A stretch of 64,000 nucleotides of DNA from Streptomyces albiflavescens (lineage in GTDB: Bacteria; Actinomycetota; Actinomycetes; Streptomycetales; Streptomycetaceae), in the NCBI RefSeq assembly GCF_014645835.1, contig NZ_BMMM01000002.1, positions 567,233 to 631,232 on the forward strand, written 5' to 3'. The translations under genes and the position numbers were made by a program. This document shows, piece by piece, positions 8,444-17,258 of the stretch (position 1 is its first letter; every line of letters starts with the position of its first letter). The notes under the pieces were generated by a model. That model saw only the letters and a program-made list of their open reading frames with translations. It was not told the origin of the DNA and made no database searches.

Positions 8444-9639
8444 CCGGAGCGAACAACTTCTCCGTCTCCGGGTACGGACCCGAACGCGCGGGCTGGACCC
8501 GCCTGTTCGCCCGCGACTCGCTCGCCCGCCGCCTCGACTGGCCGATACTCCTCTCGGCCATCGCGCTCTCGATGATCGGCTCGGCGCTCGTCTACTCGGC
8601 GACCCGCAACCGCACCGAGATCAACCAGGGCGATCCGTACTACTTCCTCATCCGCCATCTCATGAACACCGGCATCGGCTTCGCCCTGATGATCGGCACG
8701 ATCTGGCTCGGTCACCGCACCCTGCGTACGGCCGTGCCGATCCTGTACGGCATCTCGGTCTTCCTGATCCTGCTGGTGCTGACCCCGCTGGGCGCGACGG
8801 TCAACGGTGCGCACGCCTGGATCGTCCTGGGCGGCGGCTTTTCCTTGCAGCCCTCGGAGTTCGTGAAGATCACGATCATCCTGGGCATGGCGATGATGCT
8901 GGCGGCGCGGGTCGATGCCGGCGACAAGCAGTATCCGGATCACCGCACGGTGCTGCAGTCCCTCGGCCTGGCCGCCGTCCCGATCATGATCGTCCTGCTC
9001 ATGCCCGACCTCGGCTCGGTCATGGTCATGGTGATCATCATCCTGGGTGTGCTGCTGGCGTCGGGGGCCTCCAACCGCTGGGTCTTCGGCCTGCTCGGTA
9101 CGGGCGCTCTGGGCGCGATCGCGGTCTGGCAGCTCCACATCCTGGACGAGTACCAGATCAACCGCTTCGCCGCCTTCGCCAACCCCGACCTCGACCCGGC
9201 CGGCGTCGGCTACAACACCAACCAGGCCCGCATCGCCATCGGTTCGGGCGGTCTCTTCGGCACGGGCCTCGGCCACGGCTCGCAGACGACGGGCCAGTTC
9301 GTCCCCGAACAGCAGACGGACTTCGTCTTCACGGTCGCGGGCGAGGAGCTGGGCTTTGTGGGCGCGGGCCTGATCCTGCTCCTGCTGGGCGTGGTCCTGT
9401 GGCGCGCCTGCCGCATCGCCCGCGAGACCACCGAGCTCTACGGCACGATCGTCGCCGCCGGCATCATCGCCTGGTTCGCCTTCCAGTCCTTCGAGAACAT
9501 CGGCATGACCCTCGGCATCATGCCGGTCGCGGGCCTCCCCCTGCCCTTCGTCTCCTACGGCGGCTCGTCGATGTTCGCGGTGTGGGTGGCGGTGGGGTTG
9601 CTGCAGTCGATCAGGGTGCAGCGGCCCATGTCGGCGTAG
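8440..9639 (+). CDS. rodA: SEDS peptidoglycan glycosyltransferase RodA (Sfr)
   Basis: This SEDS-family polymerase of about ten membrane helices (399 aa) elongates glycan strands from lipid II. Conserved SEDS features include HAWIVLGGGFSLQPSEF, the extracytoplasmic loop with GHGSQTTGQFVPEQQTDF, GEELGF and LPFVSYGGSS. The start codon overlaps the pbp2 stop. In S. coelicolor the orthologue is called Sfr. It is the last gene of the cluster, and a 904-base repeat tract follows. Confidence 0.95.
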   Translation: MTGANNFSVSGYGPERAGWTRLFARDSLARRLDWPILLSAIALSMIGSALVYSATRNRTEINQGDPYYFLIRHLMNTGIGFALMIGTIWLGHRTLRTAVPILYGISVFLILLVLTPLGATVNGAHAWIVLGGGFSLQPSEFVKITIILGMAMMLAARVDAGDKQYPDHRTVLQSLGLAAVPIMIVLLMPDLGSVMVMVIIILGVLLASGASNRWVFGLLGTGALGAIAVWQLHILDEYQINRFAAFANPDLDPAGVGYNTNQARIAIGSGGLFGTGLGHGSQTTGQFVPEQQTDFVFTVAGEELGFVGAGLILLLLGVVLWRACRIARETTELYGTIVAAGIIAWFAFQSFENIGMTLGIMPVAGLPLPFVSYGGSSMFAVWVAVGLLQSIRVQRPMSA

Positions 9640-10543
9640 GACGGGTAGGGGGCGGGTTTCTTCGCCCCCTCCGCCCCTACCCGTCCCATCCACCTGGGGC
9701 TCCGCCCCAGACCCGGCGCGGGGGGCTCAGGCTCCGCCCCAGACCCTGCGCGGGGGGCTCAGGCTCCGCCCCAGACCCTGCGCGGGGGGCTCAGGCTCCG
9801 CCCCAGACCCGGCGCGGGGGGCTCAGGCTCCGCCCCAGACCCTGCGCGGGGGGCTCAGGCTCCGCCCCAGACCCGGCGCGGGGGGCTCAGGCTCCGCCCC
9901 AGACCCTGCGCGGGGGGCTCAGGCTCAGTCCTAGAACCCCGGCCGGGGGGCTGCCTCCTGCGCCCCAGTGCGGGGCTTCGCCCCCGTTCCCGCCCCCGTT
10001 CCCGCCCCCGTTCCCGCCCCCGTTCCCGCCCCCGTTCCCGCTCCTGTCCCCACTTCTGTCCCCGCCCCCTGTCCCCGCCCCCTGTCCCCACCCCTGTCCC
10101 CACCCCCGTCCCCACCCCCGTCCCCACCCCCGTCCCCACCCCCGGGGCTCCGCCCCAGAGCCCGCCAGACGCTCGGCCCTAGATTCCCGGGGCGGGGCTC
10201 GGCTCTGCGTCCCGCCCCGGGGTTTTGCGCGCCCGTCTCCGCCAGGGGGCTCGGCTCTGCGTCCCACCCGCGGCCGTCTCCGCCAGGGGCTCTGCCCTGC
10301 ACCCCACCCCGGGGCAGCTTCGCCAGCGGGCTCGGCCCCCTGGACCCCCGCTCCTCACACTCCGTCGGGGGCTGTCGCCAGCCCGTCCGGCGTGTGAGGA
10401 CGAGGCCGTCAAGGCCGATGGCGGGGGTCTGGGGGCGGCAACCCCCAGGTACGGGACGGGCAGGGGCGGAGGGGGCGAAAACCGTTCCTTCCCGGCAGGC
10501 TCCGGCACTGCCATCCTGGCCCCGCTGCCACTAGATTCATGTC
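9640..10543 (+). repeat. 904-base non-coding tract of GC-rich tandem repeats after rodA
   Basis: No gene is credible here. Copies of the mosaic intergenic element lie at each end (about 9650-9725 and 10322-10482, in opposite orientations). Between them is a 32-bp repeat with six full units from 9726 to 9917 plus flanking partial units. One position alternates T/G between units (CCCTGCG against CCCGGCG). Next comes a 12-bp C-rich repeat at 9981-10144 (CCCCCGTTCCCG, drifting to CCCCCGTCCCCA). The rest is degenerate versions of GGGGCTCCGCCCC. The minus strand of 9981-10144 is G-run DNA with quadruplex potential. Confidence 0.85.
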
Positions 10544-12061
10544 ATGGCGGACACCAAGCGCGAGATCGAGCGAAAGTACGAGGGTCCCCCGGCCGGCGAA
10601 GACGCGAGACTGCCAGACCTGACCGGAGTCTCCGGAGTCTCGGGTGTCGTCGACAAGGGCGTCGCCGAGCTCGACGCCACCTACTACGACACCCCCGACC
10701 AGCGGCTCGCCGCAGCCTCCCTCACCCTCCGCCGCCGCACCGGCGGCGACGACGCGGGCTGGCACCTCAAACTCCCCGTCTCCGAGGGCGTACGCGACGA
10801 GATCCACGCCCCGCTCTCCGACACCGTGCCCCGCTCCCTGACCAGCCTCGTCCGCTCCCGGATCCGCGACGCCGAACTCGTCCCCGTCGTACGCCTGCTG
10901 TCCGCCCGAGACATCCGCCACCTCGTGGACGCCTCCGGCGCCCTCCTCGCCGAGGTCAGCCTCGACCGCGTCCACGCCGAGCGGCTCAGCGGAGGCGAAG
11001 GCACCGCCGATTGGACCGAGATCGAGGTGGAGCTCGCGGACGACGGCGACCCCGCGTTCCTCGACAAGGTCGAGAAGAAGCTCCGCAAGGCGGGCCTCAG
11101 CCGCTCCTCCTCGCCCTCCAAGCTGGCGAGGGCGCTGGGGGAGACCGGCAAGCGCAAGAAGGTAGCCGCGGCCCCCGTCGAGAAGGATCCGGTCACGGCC
11201 GGCGACCACGTCCTCGCGTACGTCCGCACCCAGCGCGACGCGATCGTCGAACTGGACCCCGCCGTCCGCCGCGACGTCTACGACTCCGTGCACAGCATGC
11301 GCGTCGCCACCCGCAGGATGCGCAGCACGTTCCGCTCGTACGGCAAGGTCCTGGACCGCACCGTCACCGACCCCATCGGCGACGAGCTGAAGTGGCTGGC
11401 CGGCGAACTCGGCATCGACCGCGACCAGGAGGTGCTCACCGAGCGGCTCACGGAGGCGCTCGACAACCTGCCCCGCACCCTGCTCTCCGGCCCGGTCCGC
11501 GCCCGCCTGCACACCTGGTCCCACGCCCGCCACGGAGGCTCCCGGAGCCGCCTGATCGCCGTACTGGACGGAAAGCGGTACCTGAACCTGCTGACCGCGC
11601 TCGACGCGATCGTCTCCGACCCGCCGCTGCTCGAGGCGGCGTCCCAAGACCCCGCGAAGGTGATCGCGAAGGCTGTCCGCAAGGCCTACCAAAAGGTCTC
11701 CGACCTGGTCGGACAGGCCCTCGACCTACCGCCGGGCACCGACCGCGACCTGGCGATGCACGAGGCCCGCAAGAAGGCCAAGCGCACCCGGTACGCGGCC
11801 GAGACAGCCGCACCGGCCCTGGGCAAACCCTCGTCCGAGCTGGTCAAGTCGATGAAGTCGCTGCAGACCCTGCTCGGCGACCACCAGGACAGCGTGATGG
11901 CCCGCGAGGCACTGCTCGCACTGTCCGCCCAGGCGTACGCGGCGGGGGAGAGCTCCTTCACATACGGGGTGCTGTACGGGCGCGAGGAGCAGCGGGCGGC
12001 GGCGGTCGAGGCCGCGCTGCCGGAGGCGTGGGAGGCCATCGAGGGGCAGGGCGCGGTCTGA
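10544..12061 (+). CDS. CYTH-CHAD domain protein
   Basis: The 505-aa protein starts with a CYTH (triphosphate tunnel) domain whose signature ExExK is seen as EIERKYE at residues 6-12. A CHAD domain fills about residues 215-500 with the conserved His/Arg helices (DSVHSMRVATRRMRS; HEARKKAKRTRYAAE). CYTH domains hydrolyse or bind inorganic triphosphates and CHAD domains bind polyphosphate, so a role in phosphate or polyphosphate metabolism is expected. The substrate cannot be told from sequence. The ATG is preceded by a poor ribosome site. Confidence 0.92.
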   Translation: MADTKREIERKYEGPPAGEDARLPDLTGVSGVSGVVDKGVAELDATYYDTPDQRLAAASLTLRRRTGGDDAGWHLKLPVSEGVRDEIHAPLSDTVPRSLTSLVRSRIRDAELVPVVRLLSARDIRHLVDASGALLAEVSLDRVHAERLSGGEGTADWTEIEVELADDGDPAFLDKVEKKLRKAGLSRSSSPSKLARALGETGKRKKVAAAPVEKDPVTAGDHVLAYVRTQRDAIVELDPAVRRDVYDSVHSMRVATRRMRSTFRSYGKVLDRTVTDPIGDELKWLAGELGIDRDQEVLTERLTEALDNLPRTLLSGPVRARLHTWSHARHGGSRSRLIAVLDGKRYLNLLTALDAIVSDPPLLEAASQDPAKVIAKAVRKAYQKVSDLVGQALDLPPGTDRDLAMHEARKKAKRTRYAAETAAPALGKPSSELVKSMKSLQTLLGDHQDSVMAREALLALSAQAYAAGESSFTYGVLYGREEQRAAAVEAALPEAWEAIEGQGAV

Positions 12062-12131
12062 CGGTGCGGTGGGTCCCTCCGGCCGCGTTAGGCTAGATGG
12101 TCACCCCTGCCAGCTCACGAAGGTTCGCGAG

Positions 12132-14102
12132 ATGTCTGCCGAATCCGCTGTGTCGGTCTTCCCGCAGCTCGAAGCTCTGCTCCCGCATGTGCAGAAGCCG
12201 ATCCAGTACGTCGGCGGAGAGCTCAACTCCACGGTCAAGCCCTGGGACGCCTGCGACGTCCGCTGGGCGCTGATGTACCCCGACGCGTACGAGGTGGGGC
12301 TGCCCAACCAGGGCGTCATGATCCTCTATGAGGTACTGAACGAGCGCGAGGGCGTCCTCGCCGAGCGCACCTACAGCGTCTGGCCGGACCTGGAGGAGCT
12401 GATGCGCGAGCACCAGGTTCCCCAGTTCACGGTGGACAGCCACCGCCCGGTGAAGGCCTTCGACGTCTTCGGCCTGTCCTTCTCCACGGAGCTGGGCTAC
12501 ACGAACATGCTGACGGCCCTGGACCTGGCCGGGATCCCCCTGGAGTCCAAGGACCGTACGCTCGACGACCCGATCGTCCTGGCCGGCGGCCACGCGGCCT
12601 TCAACCCCGAGCCGATCGCCGACTTCATCGACGCGGCGATCGTCGGCGACGGCGAACAGGCCGTGCTCGACATGACCGAGATCATCCGCGCCTGGAAGGC
12701 GGAGGGCCGGCCGGGAGGCCGCGAGGAGGTCCTCTTCCGTCTGGCGAAGACGGGCAACGTCTACATCCCGGCGTTCTACGACGTCGAGTACCTCCCCGAC
12801 GGCCGCATCGCCCGCGTGGTTCCCAACAAGTCGGGCGTCCCGTGGCGCGTGTCCAAGCACACGGTCATGGACCTCGACGAGTGGCCGTACCCCAAGCAGC
12901 CGCTGGTCCCGCTGGCCGAGACCGTCCACGAGCGCATGTCGGTCGAGATCTTCCGCGGCTGCACGCGCGGCTGCCGCTTCTGCCAGGCGGGCATGATCAC
13001 GCGCCCCGTGCGCGAGCGCTCGATCACCGGCATCGGCGACATGGTGGAGAAGGGCCTGAAGGCAACGGGCTTCGAGGAAGTGGGCCTCCTTTCGTTGTCG
13101 TCGGCCGACCACTCGGAGATCGGCGACATCGCCAAGGGCCTGGCGGACAGGTACGAGGAAGACAAGATCGGCCTCTCCCTCCCCTCCACCCGCGTGGACG
13201 CCTTCAACGTGGACCTGGCGAACGAGCTGACCCGCAACGGCCGCCGCTCGGGCCTGACGTTCGCGCCGGAGGGCGGCAGCGAGCGCATGCGCAAGGTCAT
13301 CAACAAGATGGTCTCGGAGGAGGACCTGATCCGCACGGTCTCCACCGCCTACGGCAACGGCTGGCGCCAGGTGAAGCTGTACTTCATGTGCGGCCTGCCG
13401 ACGGAGACCGACGAGGACGTCCTCCAGATCGCCGACATGGCGATGAACGTGATCGCCGAGGGCCGCAAGGTCTCCGGCCAGAACGACATCCGCTGCACGG
13501 TGTCGATCGGCGGCTTCGTCCCGAAGCCCCACACCCCCTTCCAGTGGGCCCCGCAGCTTTCGGCGGAGGAAACGGACGCCCGCCTGGAGAAGCTGAGGGA
13601 CAAGATCCGCGGCGACAAGAAGTACGGCCGCTCCATCGGCTTCCGCTACCACGACGGCAAGCCCGGCATCGTCGAGGGCCTGCTCTCCCGCGGCGACCGC
13701 CGCATCGGCTCCGTCATCCGCGCGGTCTACGAGGACGGCGGCCGCTTCGACGGCTGGCGCGAGCACTTCTCGTACGACCGCTGGATGGCCTGCGCCGAGA
13801 AGACCCTCCCCGCCTTCGGCGTGGACGTCGACTGGTACACGACCCGCGAGCGCACGTACGAGGAAGTCCTCCCCTGGGACCACCTCGACTCCGGCCTCGA
13901 CAAGGACTGGCTCTGGGAGGACTGGCAGGACGCCCTCGACGAGACCGAGGTCGAGGACTGCCGCTGGACTCCTTGCTTCGACTGCGGCGTCTGTCCTCAG
14001 ATGGACACGCACATCCAGATCGGCCCGACCGGGAAGAAGCTGCTGCCTCTGACGGTCAAGAACGCTGGTCCGACGCCCGCTGCGAGCGGTCACACCCACT
14101 GA
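12132..14102 (+). CDS. TIGR03960-type radical SAM protein with B12-binding-like domain
   Basis: The 656-aa protein has an N-terminal cobalamin-binding-like domain (about residues 30-200) and a radical SAM core with the cluster motif CTRGCRFC (Cys 277, 281, 284). A Cys-rich C-terminal segment, PCFDCGVCPQ, may bind a second cluster. ATG at 12132 is chosen over an in-frame upstream start because coding similarity begins at MSAESAVSVFP. In many actinobacteria this gene lies beside a DUF2344 (TIGR03936) gene; here the partner is 20 kb away at 34.4 kb. The true reaction is unknown. Its 3' end is duplicated at 15717-15770. Confidence 0.92.
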   Translation: MSAESAVSVFPQLEALLPHVQKPIQYVGGELNSTVKPWDACDVRWALMYPDAYEVGLPNQGVMILYEVLNEREGVLAERTYSVWPDLEELMREHQVPQFTVDSHRPVKAFDVFGLSFSTELGYTNMLTALDLAGIPLESKDRTLDDPIVLAGGHAAFNPEPIADFIDAAIVGDGEQAVLDMTEIIRAWKAEGRPGGREEVLFRLAKTGNVYIPAFYDVEYLPDGRIARVVPNKSGVPWRVSKHTVMDLDEWPYPKQPLVPLAETVHERMSVEIFRGCTRGCRFCQAGMITRPVRERSITGIGDMVEKGLKATGFEEVGLLSLSSADHSEIGDIAKGLADRYEEDKIGLSLPSTRVDAFNVDLANELTRNGRRSGLTFAPEGGSERMRKVINKMVSEEDLIRTVSTAYGNGWRQVKLYFMCGLPTETDEDVLQIADMAMNVIAEGRKVSGQNDIRCTVSIGGFVPKPHTPFQWAPQLSAEETDARLEKLRDKIRGDKKYGRSIGFRYHDGKPGIVEGLLSRGDRRIGSVIRAVYEDGGRFDGWREHFSYDRWMACAEKTLPAFGVDVDWYTTRERTYEEVLPWDHLDSGLDKDWLWEDWQDALDETEVEDCRWTPCFDCGVCPQMDTHIQIGPTGKKLLPLTVKNAGPTPAASGHTH

Positions 14103-14129
14103 GGCTTATGCGAGGCTGTGTGGCTTTTG

Positions 14130-14155
14130 AGCCCCTTCCCGTCTGGGAGGGGGCT
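14130..14155 (+). terminator. hairpin after the radical SAM gene
   Basis: An 11-bp stem with one G-T pair (14130-14140 with 14145-14155, loop gtct) lies 28 bases after the stop. There is no T-run. It probably ends the core transcription unit that starts upstream. Confidence 0.65.
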
Positions 14156-14320
14156 CTCGGCGTGGTGGCGTTCGAGCCCGTTGATCTGGCGCTGTGAGGC
14201 CCTCGACGGAGCCGAACCTCAACTTTCTGTAAGAGGCAGGCACACAGTGCATGGGGTCAGAACCCTCGTGGCTGGGGCGGTCGGCCGCACGACGACGGCG
14301 CACGAGCGGAACGCGGTAGG

Positions 14321-14791
14321 TCAGGCCGGGGCGTCGGCGTCCTGAACGGAGGCTGTGAACGCCTCGGGGCCCTGCTCCGCCGCCGCCGGGTCCATCCACA
14401 TGACCTGCCAGCCGTGGCCGTCGAGGTCGAAGAAGCTGCGTGAGTACATGAAGCCGTAGTCCTCGGCGCCATCCGCCTCGGAGCCGCCCGCCGCGAGCGC
14501 AGCGGCGCTGACCGTATCGACTTCATCGCGGGATGACACGCTGAAGCAGTACAGCGCCAGCGTGTGCGTGGTGGGATCGGCCATCGGCAGTTTCGCGAAC
14601 TCCGCGAACTTCTCGCGGCTGAGCAGCATGACGAAGGCGTGCTCGCCGACCAGCATGCAGGCGGCGGTCTCGTCGGTGAACATCGGGTTGAAGCTGAACC
14701 CGAGCTTGGCGAAGAACGCCTTGCTGAGCTCGAGGTCCGCTACGGGGATGTTCACGAACAGCATGCGGCCGGGGTGTGCGGGATTGGTCAT
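14321..14791 (-). CDS. VOC-superfamily (glyoxalase/bleomycin-resistance-like) protein
   Basis: The 156-aa protein has two beta-alpha-beta-beta-beta modules typical of the vicinal oxygen chelate fold: MLFVNIPVADLELSKAFF at the N-terminus and RSFFDLDGHGWQVMWMD near residue 125. Members bind a metal and act as glyoxalases, dioxygenases or binding proteins; the substrate here is open. It is transcribed towards the radical SAM gene. A promoter-like element (14830-14859) lies 38 bases before its ATG, and a matching element precedes the DUF899 gene. Confidence 0.88.
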   Translation of the reverse strand: MTNPAHPGRMLFVNIPVADLELSKAFFAKLGFSFNPMFTDETAACMLVGEHAFVMLLSREKFAEFAKLPMADPTTHTLALYCFSVSSRDEVDTVSAAALAAGGSEADGAEDYGFMYSRSFFDLDGHGWQVMWMDPAAAEQGPEAFTASVQDADAPA

Positions 14792-14829
14792 GGTGGGTCT
14801 CCAGTCGGTGGCTCGATGGCGTACGTCCT

Positions 14830-14859
14830 GGTAGACCGGCCCAGCCGGCGGAACTCATC
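14830..14859 (-). promoter_or_regulatory. promoter-like element GATGAGTTCC-N13-GTCTACC upstream of the VOC gene
   Basis: Read on the minus strand, GATGAGTTCC (14859-14850) and GTCTACC (14836-14830) are separated by 13 bases. The same two words with the same 13-base gap precede the DUF899 gene at 19338-19367 at nearly the same distance from its start. The geometry fits -35 and -10 boxes of an ECF-type sigma factor, but which factor cannot be told. Confidence 0.6.
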
Positions 14860-15050
14860 GGTGGATCTCGGCCAGGTCGCCGTCGCAGCGTTGATCAAGT
14901 CCACAGCCGCAGCTCAGAGACCCGGCCCTTCACTTCTTCGGCTCCTGGTGGAGGTGGCCCGCCCGTCGACACACGTGCCGTGCCTATGCGTGCTCTTGCC
15001 CGGCCGGGACCCTTGCACCCTCTGTGGCTGAGGCCGGTTGGCTGGCTTGG

Positions 15051-15308
15051 TCAAGTGTCTTCGGGATCCAGCTCGAACGTGAAGTAGATGCTCAGACAGT
15101 AGGGCTCGTCCTCGTCGTGGAAGAAATCCCACGACACGTCAGACAGGCGTATCTTCTGATCTCGCACCCACTCATGGGCTTTCTTGAAGGCTTCCGCGGC
15201 AGTTGTGGCGACGAATAGCTTCCTGGCCATGGGATGCACGCCAGTCTCAGCGTCCGAATCGTCGAAACCCTCCGGAACGTCCAGGCAGAAGTTGGGATCC
15301 AGCACCAT
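15051..15308 (-). CDS. small acidic hypothetical protein (85 aa)
   Basis: I do not recognise the family. The protein is acidic, especially at the C-terminus (FFHDEDEPYCLSIYFTFELDPEDT), with a central helix AAEAFKKAHEWVRDQ. The chosen ATG at 15308 has a clear ribosome site, GGAAAGGGGG, about 7 bases upstream. The frame is open further 5' but that part has no coding character. Size and acidity resemble immunity proteins of polymorphic toxin systems, but no toxin gene is next to it, so this is only a guess. Confidence 0.6.
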   Translation of the reverse strand: MVLDPNFCLDVPEGFDDSDAETGVHPMARKLFVATTAAEAFKKAHEWVRDQKIRLSDVSWDFFHDEDEPYCLSIYFTFELDPEDT

Positions 15309-15716
15309 GGAGTGCCCCCTTTCCCGTCGGTTTACCAGTACGAGTCGAAAGAGGCTGGGCCTCTGAGCGCGACGCTTGGTAAGACCGCCGCACACCTTGG
15401 GAGGGTTGCTTCCGCCGACCATACGGCGGAGGTGACGCAGTCGGTGTCCTGGGCCGCCCCGATCGCAGCGGTCGCATCCGGCGCGTTTTGACACTTTCGC
15501 GGCGGTGAGCGGCCGTGCCGCGGGTACGCACACCGGGCGGTGGCGCACGACCTCGCGAGTCTTCCCGTCGTCGGTGACGCCCCCCATGCACCTGCTCCTG
15601 CGAGCAGGTCGACGACACATCGACAAGCTCTTCCGGGAGGGAATGCAGCGACTGGAAGGTCTGTGCCGCGGCAGCTGACGCCCGCGCGTCGCCCTACCGG
15701 GTTCCGGACAGCCACT
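15309..15716. other. gene-free spacer within the accessory region
   Basis: No frame in these ~400 bases has a ribosome site or recognisable similarity, although several long overlapping frames are open, as is usual in GC-rich DNA. The stretch lies between the small acidic gene and the radical SAM 3'-end relic. Confidence 0.5.
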
Positions 15717-15770
15717 TGTCCTCAGCTGGACACGCACATCCAAATCGGCCCGACGGGCAAGAAGTTGCTG
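15717..15770 (+). pseudogene. relic of the radical SAM gene 3' end
   Basis: These 54 bases match 13992-14045 inside the radical SAM gene at 49 of 54 positions. They encode CPQLDTHIQIGPTGKKLL, against CPQMDTHIQIGPTGKKLL (residues 621-638) in the gene. Four of the five differences are synonymous, so this copy evolved as coding sequence, probably in another lineage, rather than being a fresh local duplication. It is not attached to a start and is followed directly by the end of the capA-like gene on the other strand. Confidence 0.8.
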
Positions 15771-15801
15771 AGTCCATGGGCTCGGTGGCGCCGACGCCCG
15801 G

Positions 15802-16980
15802 CTACGGGCGCTGGATCGTCCCGTCCGCCGAGATGTGGGCGGCGTGCGAGCCGAAGTCCTCCTCCGACACGCTGGAGACGAGGTCGATCGCCTCGCCGCC
15901 CGGCTCCGGCGTGCCGGGCTCCACGATCTGGGTCGGGCGCAGGCGCCCGGACACGTAGGTGCCGTCGGCGCGGAGGGTCAGTTGCAGCACGCCGCTGGTG
16001 GAGAGTGTGCCGCCGAGGCCGAGCACCTTGTAGCCGGAGAAGTTGCCCATGCTGTAGGCGATCAGTCGGCCTTTGTAGAACTCCATTCCTCGCATCACGT
16101 GCGGGCCGCTGCCCACGACGAGGTCGGCGCCGGCGTCGATCACCGCACGGCTGAAGCGGTAGCAGTCGCCGCGGTTCTCGCCGAGGAAGTACTCGGTGCC
16201 GGGCTCTACGTGGGTGCGGTCCGAACCCTCCGCACCGGCGTGCATCGTGACGATCACGATGTCCGCCATCTTTGCGGCGCGGGCGGTGAGTCGTTTTGCG
16301 GCGGGGATGTCCGTGAGGTCGCTCGCCCCTCGGTCGGGAGCGAACCCGACCAGCGCGACCCGGATGCCGTGTACCCGCTGGACGGTGATCTGGCCCAGGC
16401 GGCCGGTGAACGGCAGGTTCACGGAGCGTAGGGCGGCGAACGTCTCGAGCCGCCCCTCCGCCCCGAAGTCGTCGATGTGATTGTTCGCCGTGTTCATGAC
16501 CGTGAACCCGGCCTTCTTGAACCAACGGGCGTAGGACGGCGGGGCGTGGAACGCGAAGCAGTTCGGGCCGCCGATGTCGTCGCACTTGCTGGTGCCGCCG
16601 GTGGCGAGTGTGCCCTCCAGGTTCCCGAGCACCACATCGCCGGTGAGCAGGTCGTCGACAGGGTCGAAGAACGAGGCGCCGCCATCCGGCGGCAGGTCGT
16701 CCGGCAGCGAGCCCATCACGACGTCTCCCACCGCGGCGATCCGCACATTGCCGGTAGGGTGCGGCGGCGCCGGCGCGCCGGACTTCGTAGTCCCGGTCGT
16801 CCGCAGGGGGGTCTGGGCAGAGCCGATGGAGGCTGCGTCCTCGGAGCCGACGCGGAACGCGAACGCCGCAACGACCACCACGCCGATCCCGACCAGGCCG
16901 AGGGCGAACGGGCGGTGACGGCGTACCGCCTTCTGCCGCTCGCTCCGCTGCTGAGGGCGCTGTTCGTCGGACCTGGTCAC
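15802..16980 (-). CDS. CapA-family (PGA_cap) metallophosphatase-like membrane protein
   Basis: The 392-aa protein has a basic N-terminus, one membrane anchor (about residues 24-42) and an extracytoplasmic CapA/PgsA-type domain with metal-ligand motifs GDVVMG, GNLEGTLA, NTANNHIDD, MHAGAE, GSGPHVMRG and YSMGNFSG. Family members take part in poly-gamma-glutamate capsule assembly or act as wall-associated phosphoesterases. No pgsB/pgsC partners are nearby, so capsule synthesis is not supported. The gene converges on the radical SAM relic. Confidence 0.88.
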   Translation of the reverse strand: MTRSDEQRPQQRSERQKAVRRHRPFALGLVGIGVVVVAAFAFRVGSEDAASIGSAQTPLRTTGTTKSGAPAPPHPTGNVRIAAVGDVVMGSLPDDLPPDGGASFFDPVDDLLTGDVVLGNLEGTLATGGTSKCDDIGGPNCFAFHAPPSYARWFKKAGFTVMNTANNHIDDFGAEGRLETFAALRSVNLPFTGRLGQITVQRVHGIRVALVGFAPDRGASDLTDIPAAKRLTARAAKMADIVIVTMHAGAEGSDRTHVEPGTEYFLGENRGDCYRFSRAVIDAGADLVVGSGPHVMRGMEFYKGRLIAYSMGNFSGYKVLGLGGTLSTSGVLQLTLRADGTYVSGRLRPTQIVEPGTPEPGGEAIDLVSSVSEEDFGSHAAHISADGTIQRP

Positions 16981-17258
16981 CGGCTCATGCTACGAAGCGG
17001 GCACCCTTCCTTCACGGAGGGTCATCCGCTGGCGTGTTCCCGACGGCGTTCCCGTTCGCGCTCGACGCCGCCCGCGCCGCCTCGCGGCACCGGCCACCAA
17101 AGTCGCTCGCCCCCGGTGGCTCCGGTGGAGTGGCCTCCTTGCTCGTCGGGACGCCCGGGCCGCTGATGGAGATGGGCCAATCGGCCGCTGTTTACGGAGC
17201 TGACGGCGGGGTGTCCTCGGACCAACGCACGCTGTCCGAACCCCGAGGAAACCGCCAC

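Noticed and set aside
9694..9925. 32-bp repeats with a CRISPR-like unit length.
   Set aside because: Units are directly tandem without spacers, and no cas genes are present.
15051..15743. A 230-aa version of the small acidic gene.
   Set aside because: The upstream extension is Arg/Cys-rich noise, and a strong ribosome site marks the ATG at 15308.
15802..16980. A poly-gamma-glutamate capsule locus based on the CapA-like gene.
   Set aside because: No ligase or transporter partners are nearby, and stand-alone CapA-like proteins are common in Streptomyces.
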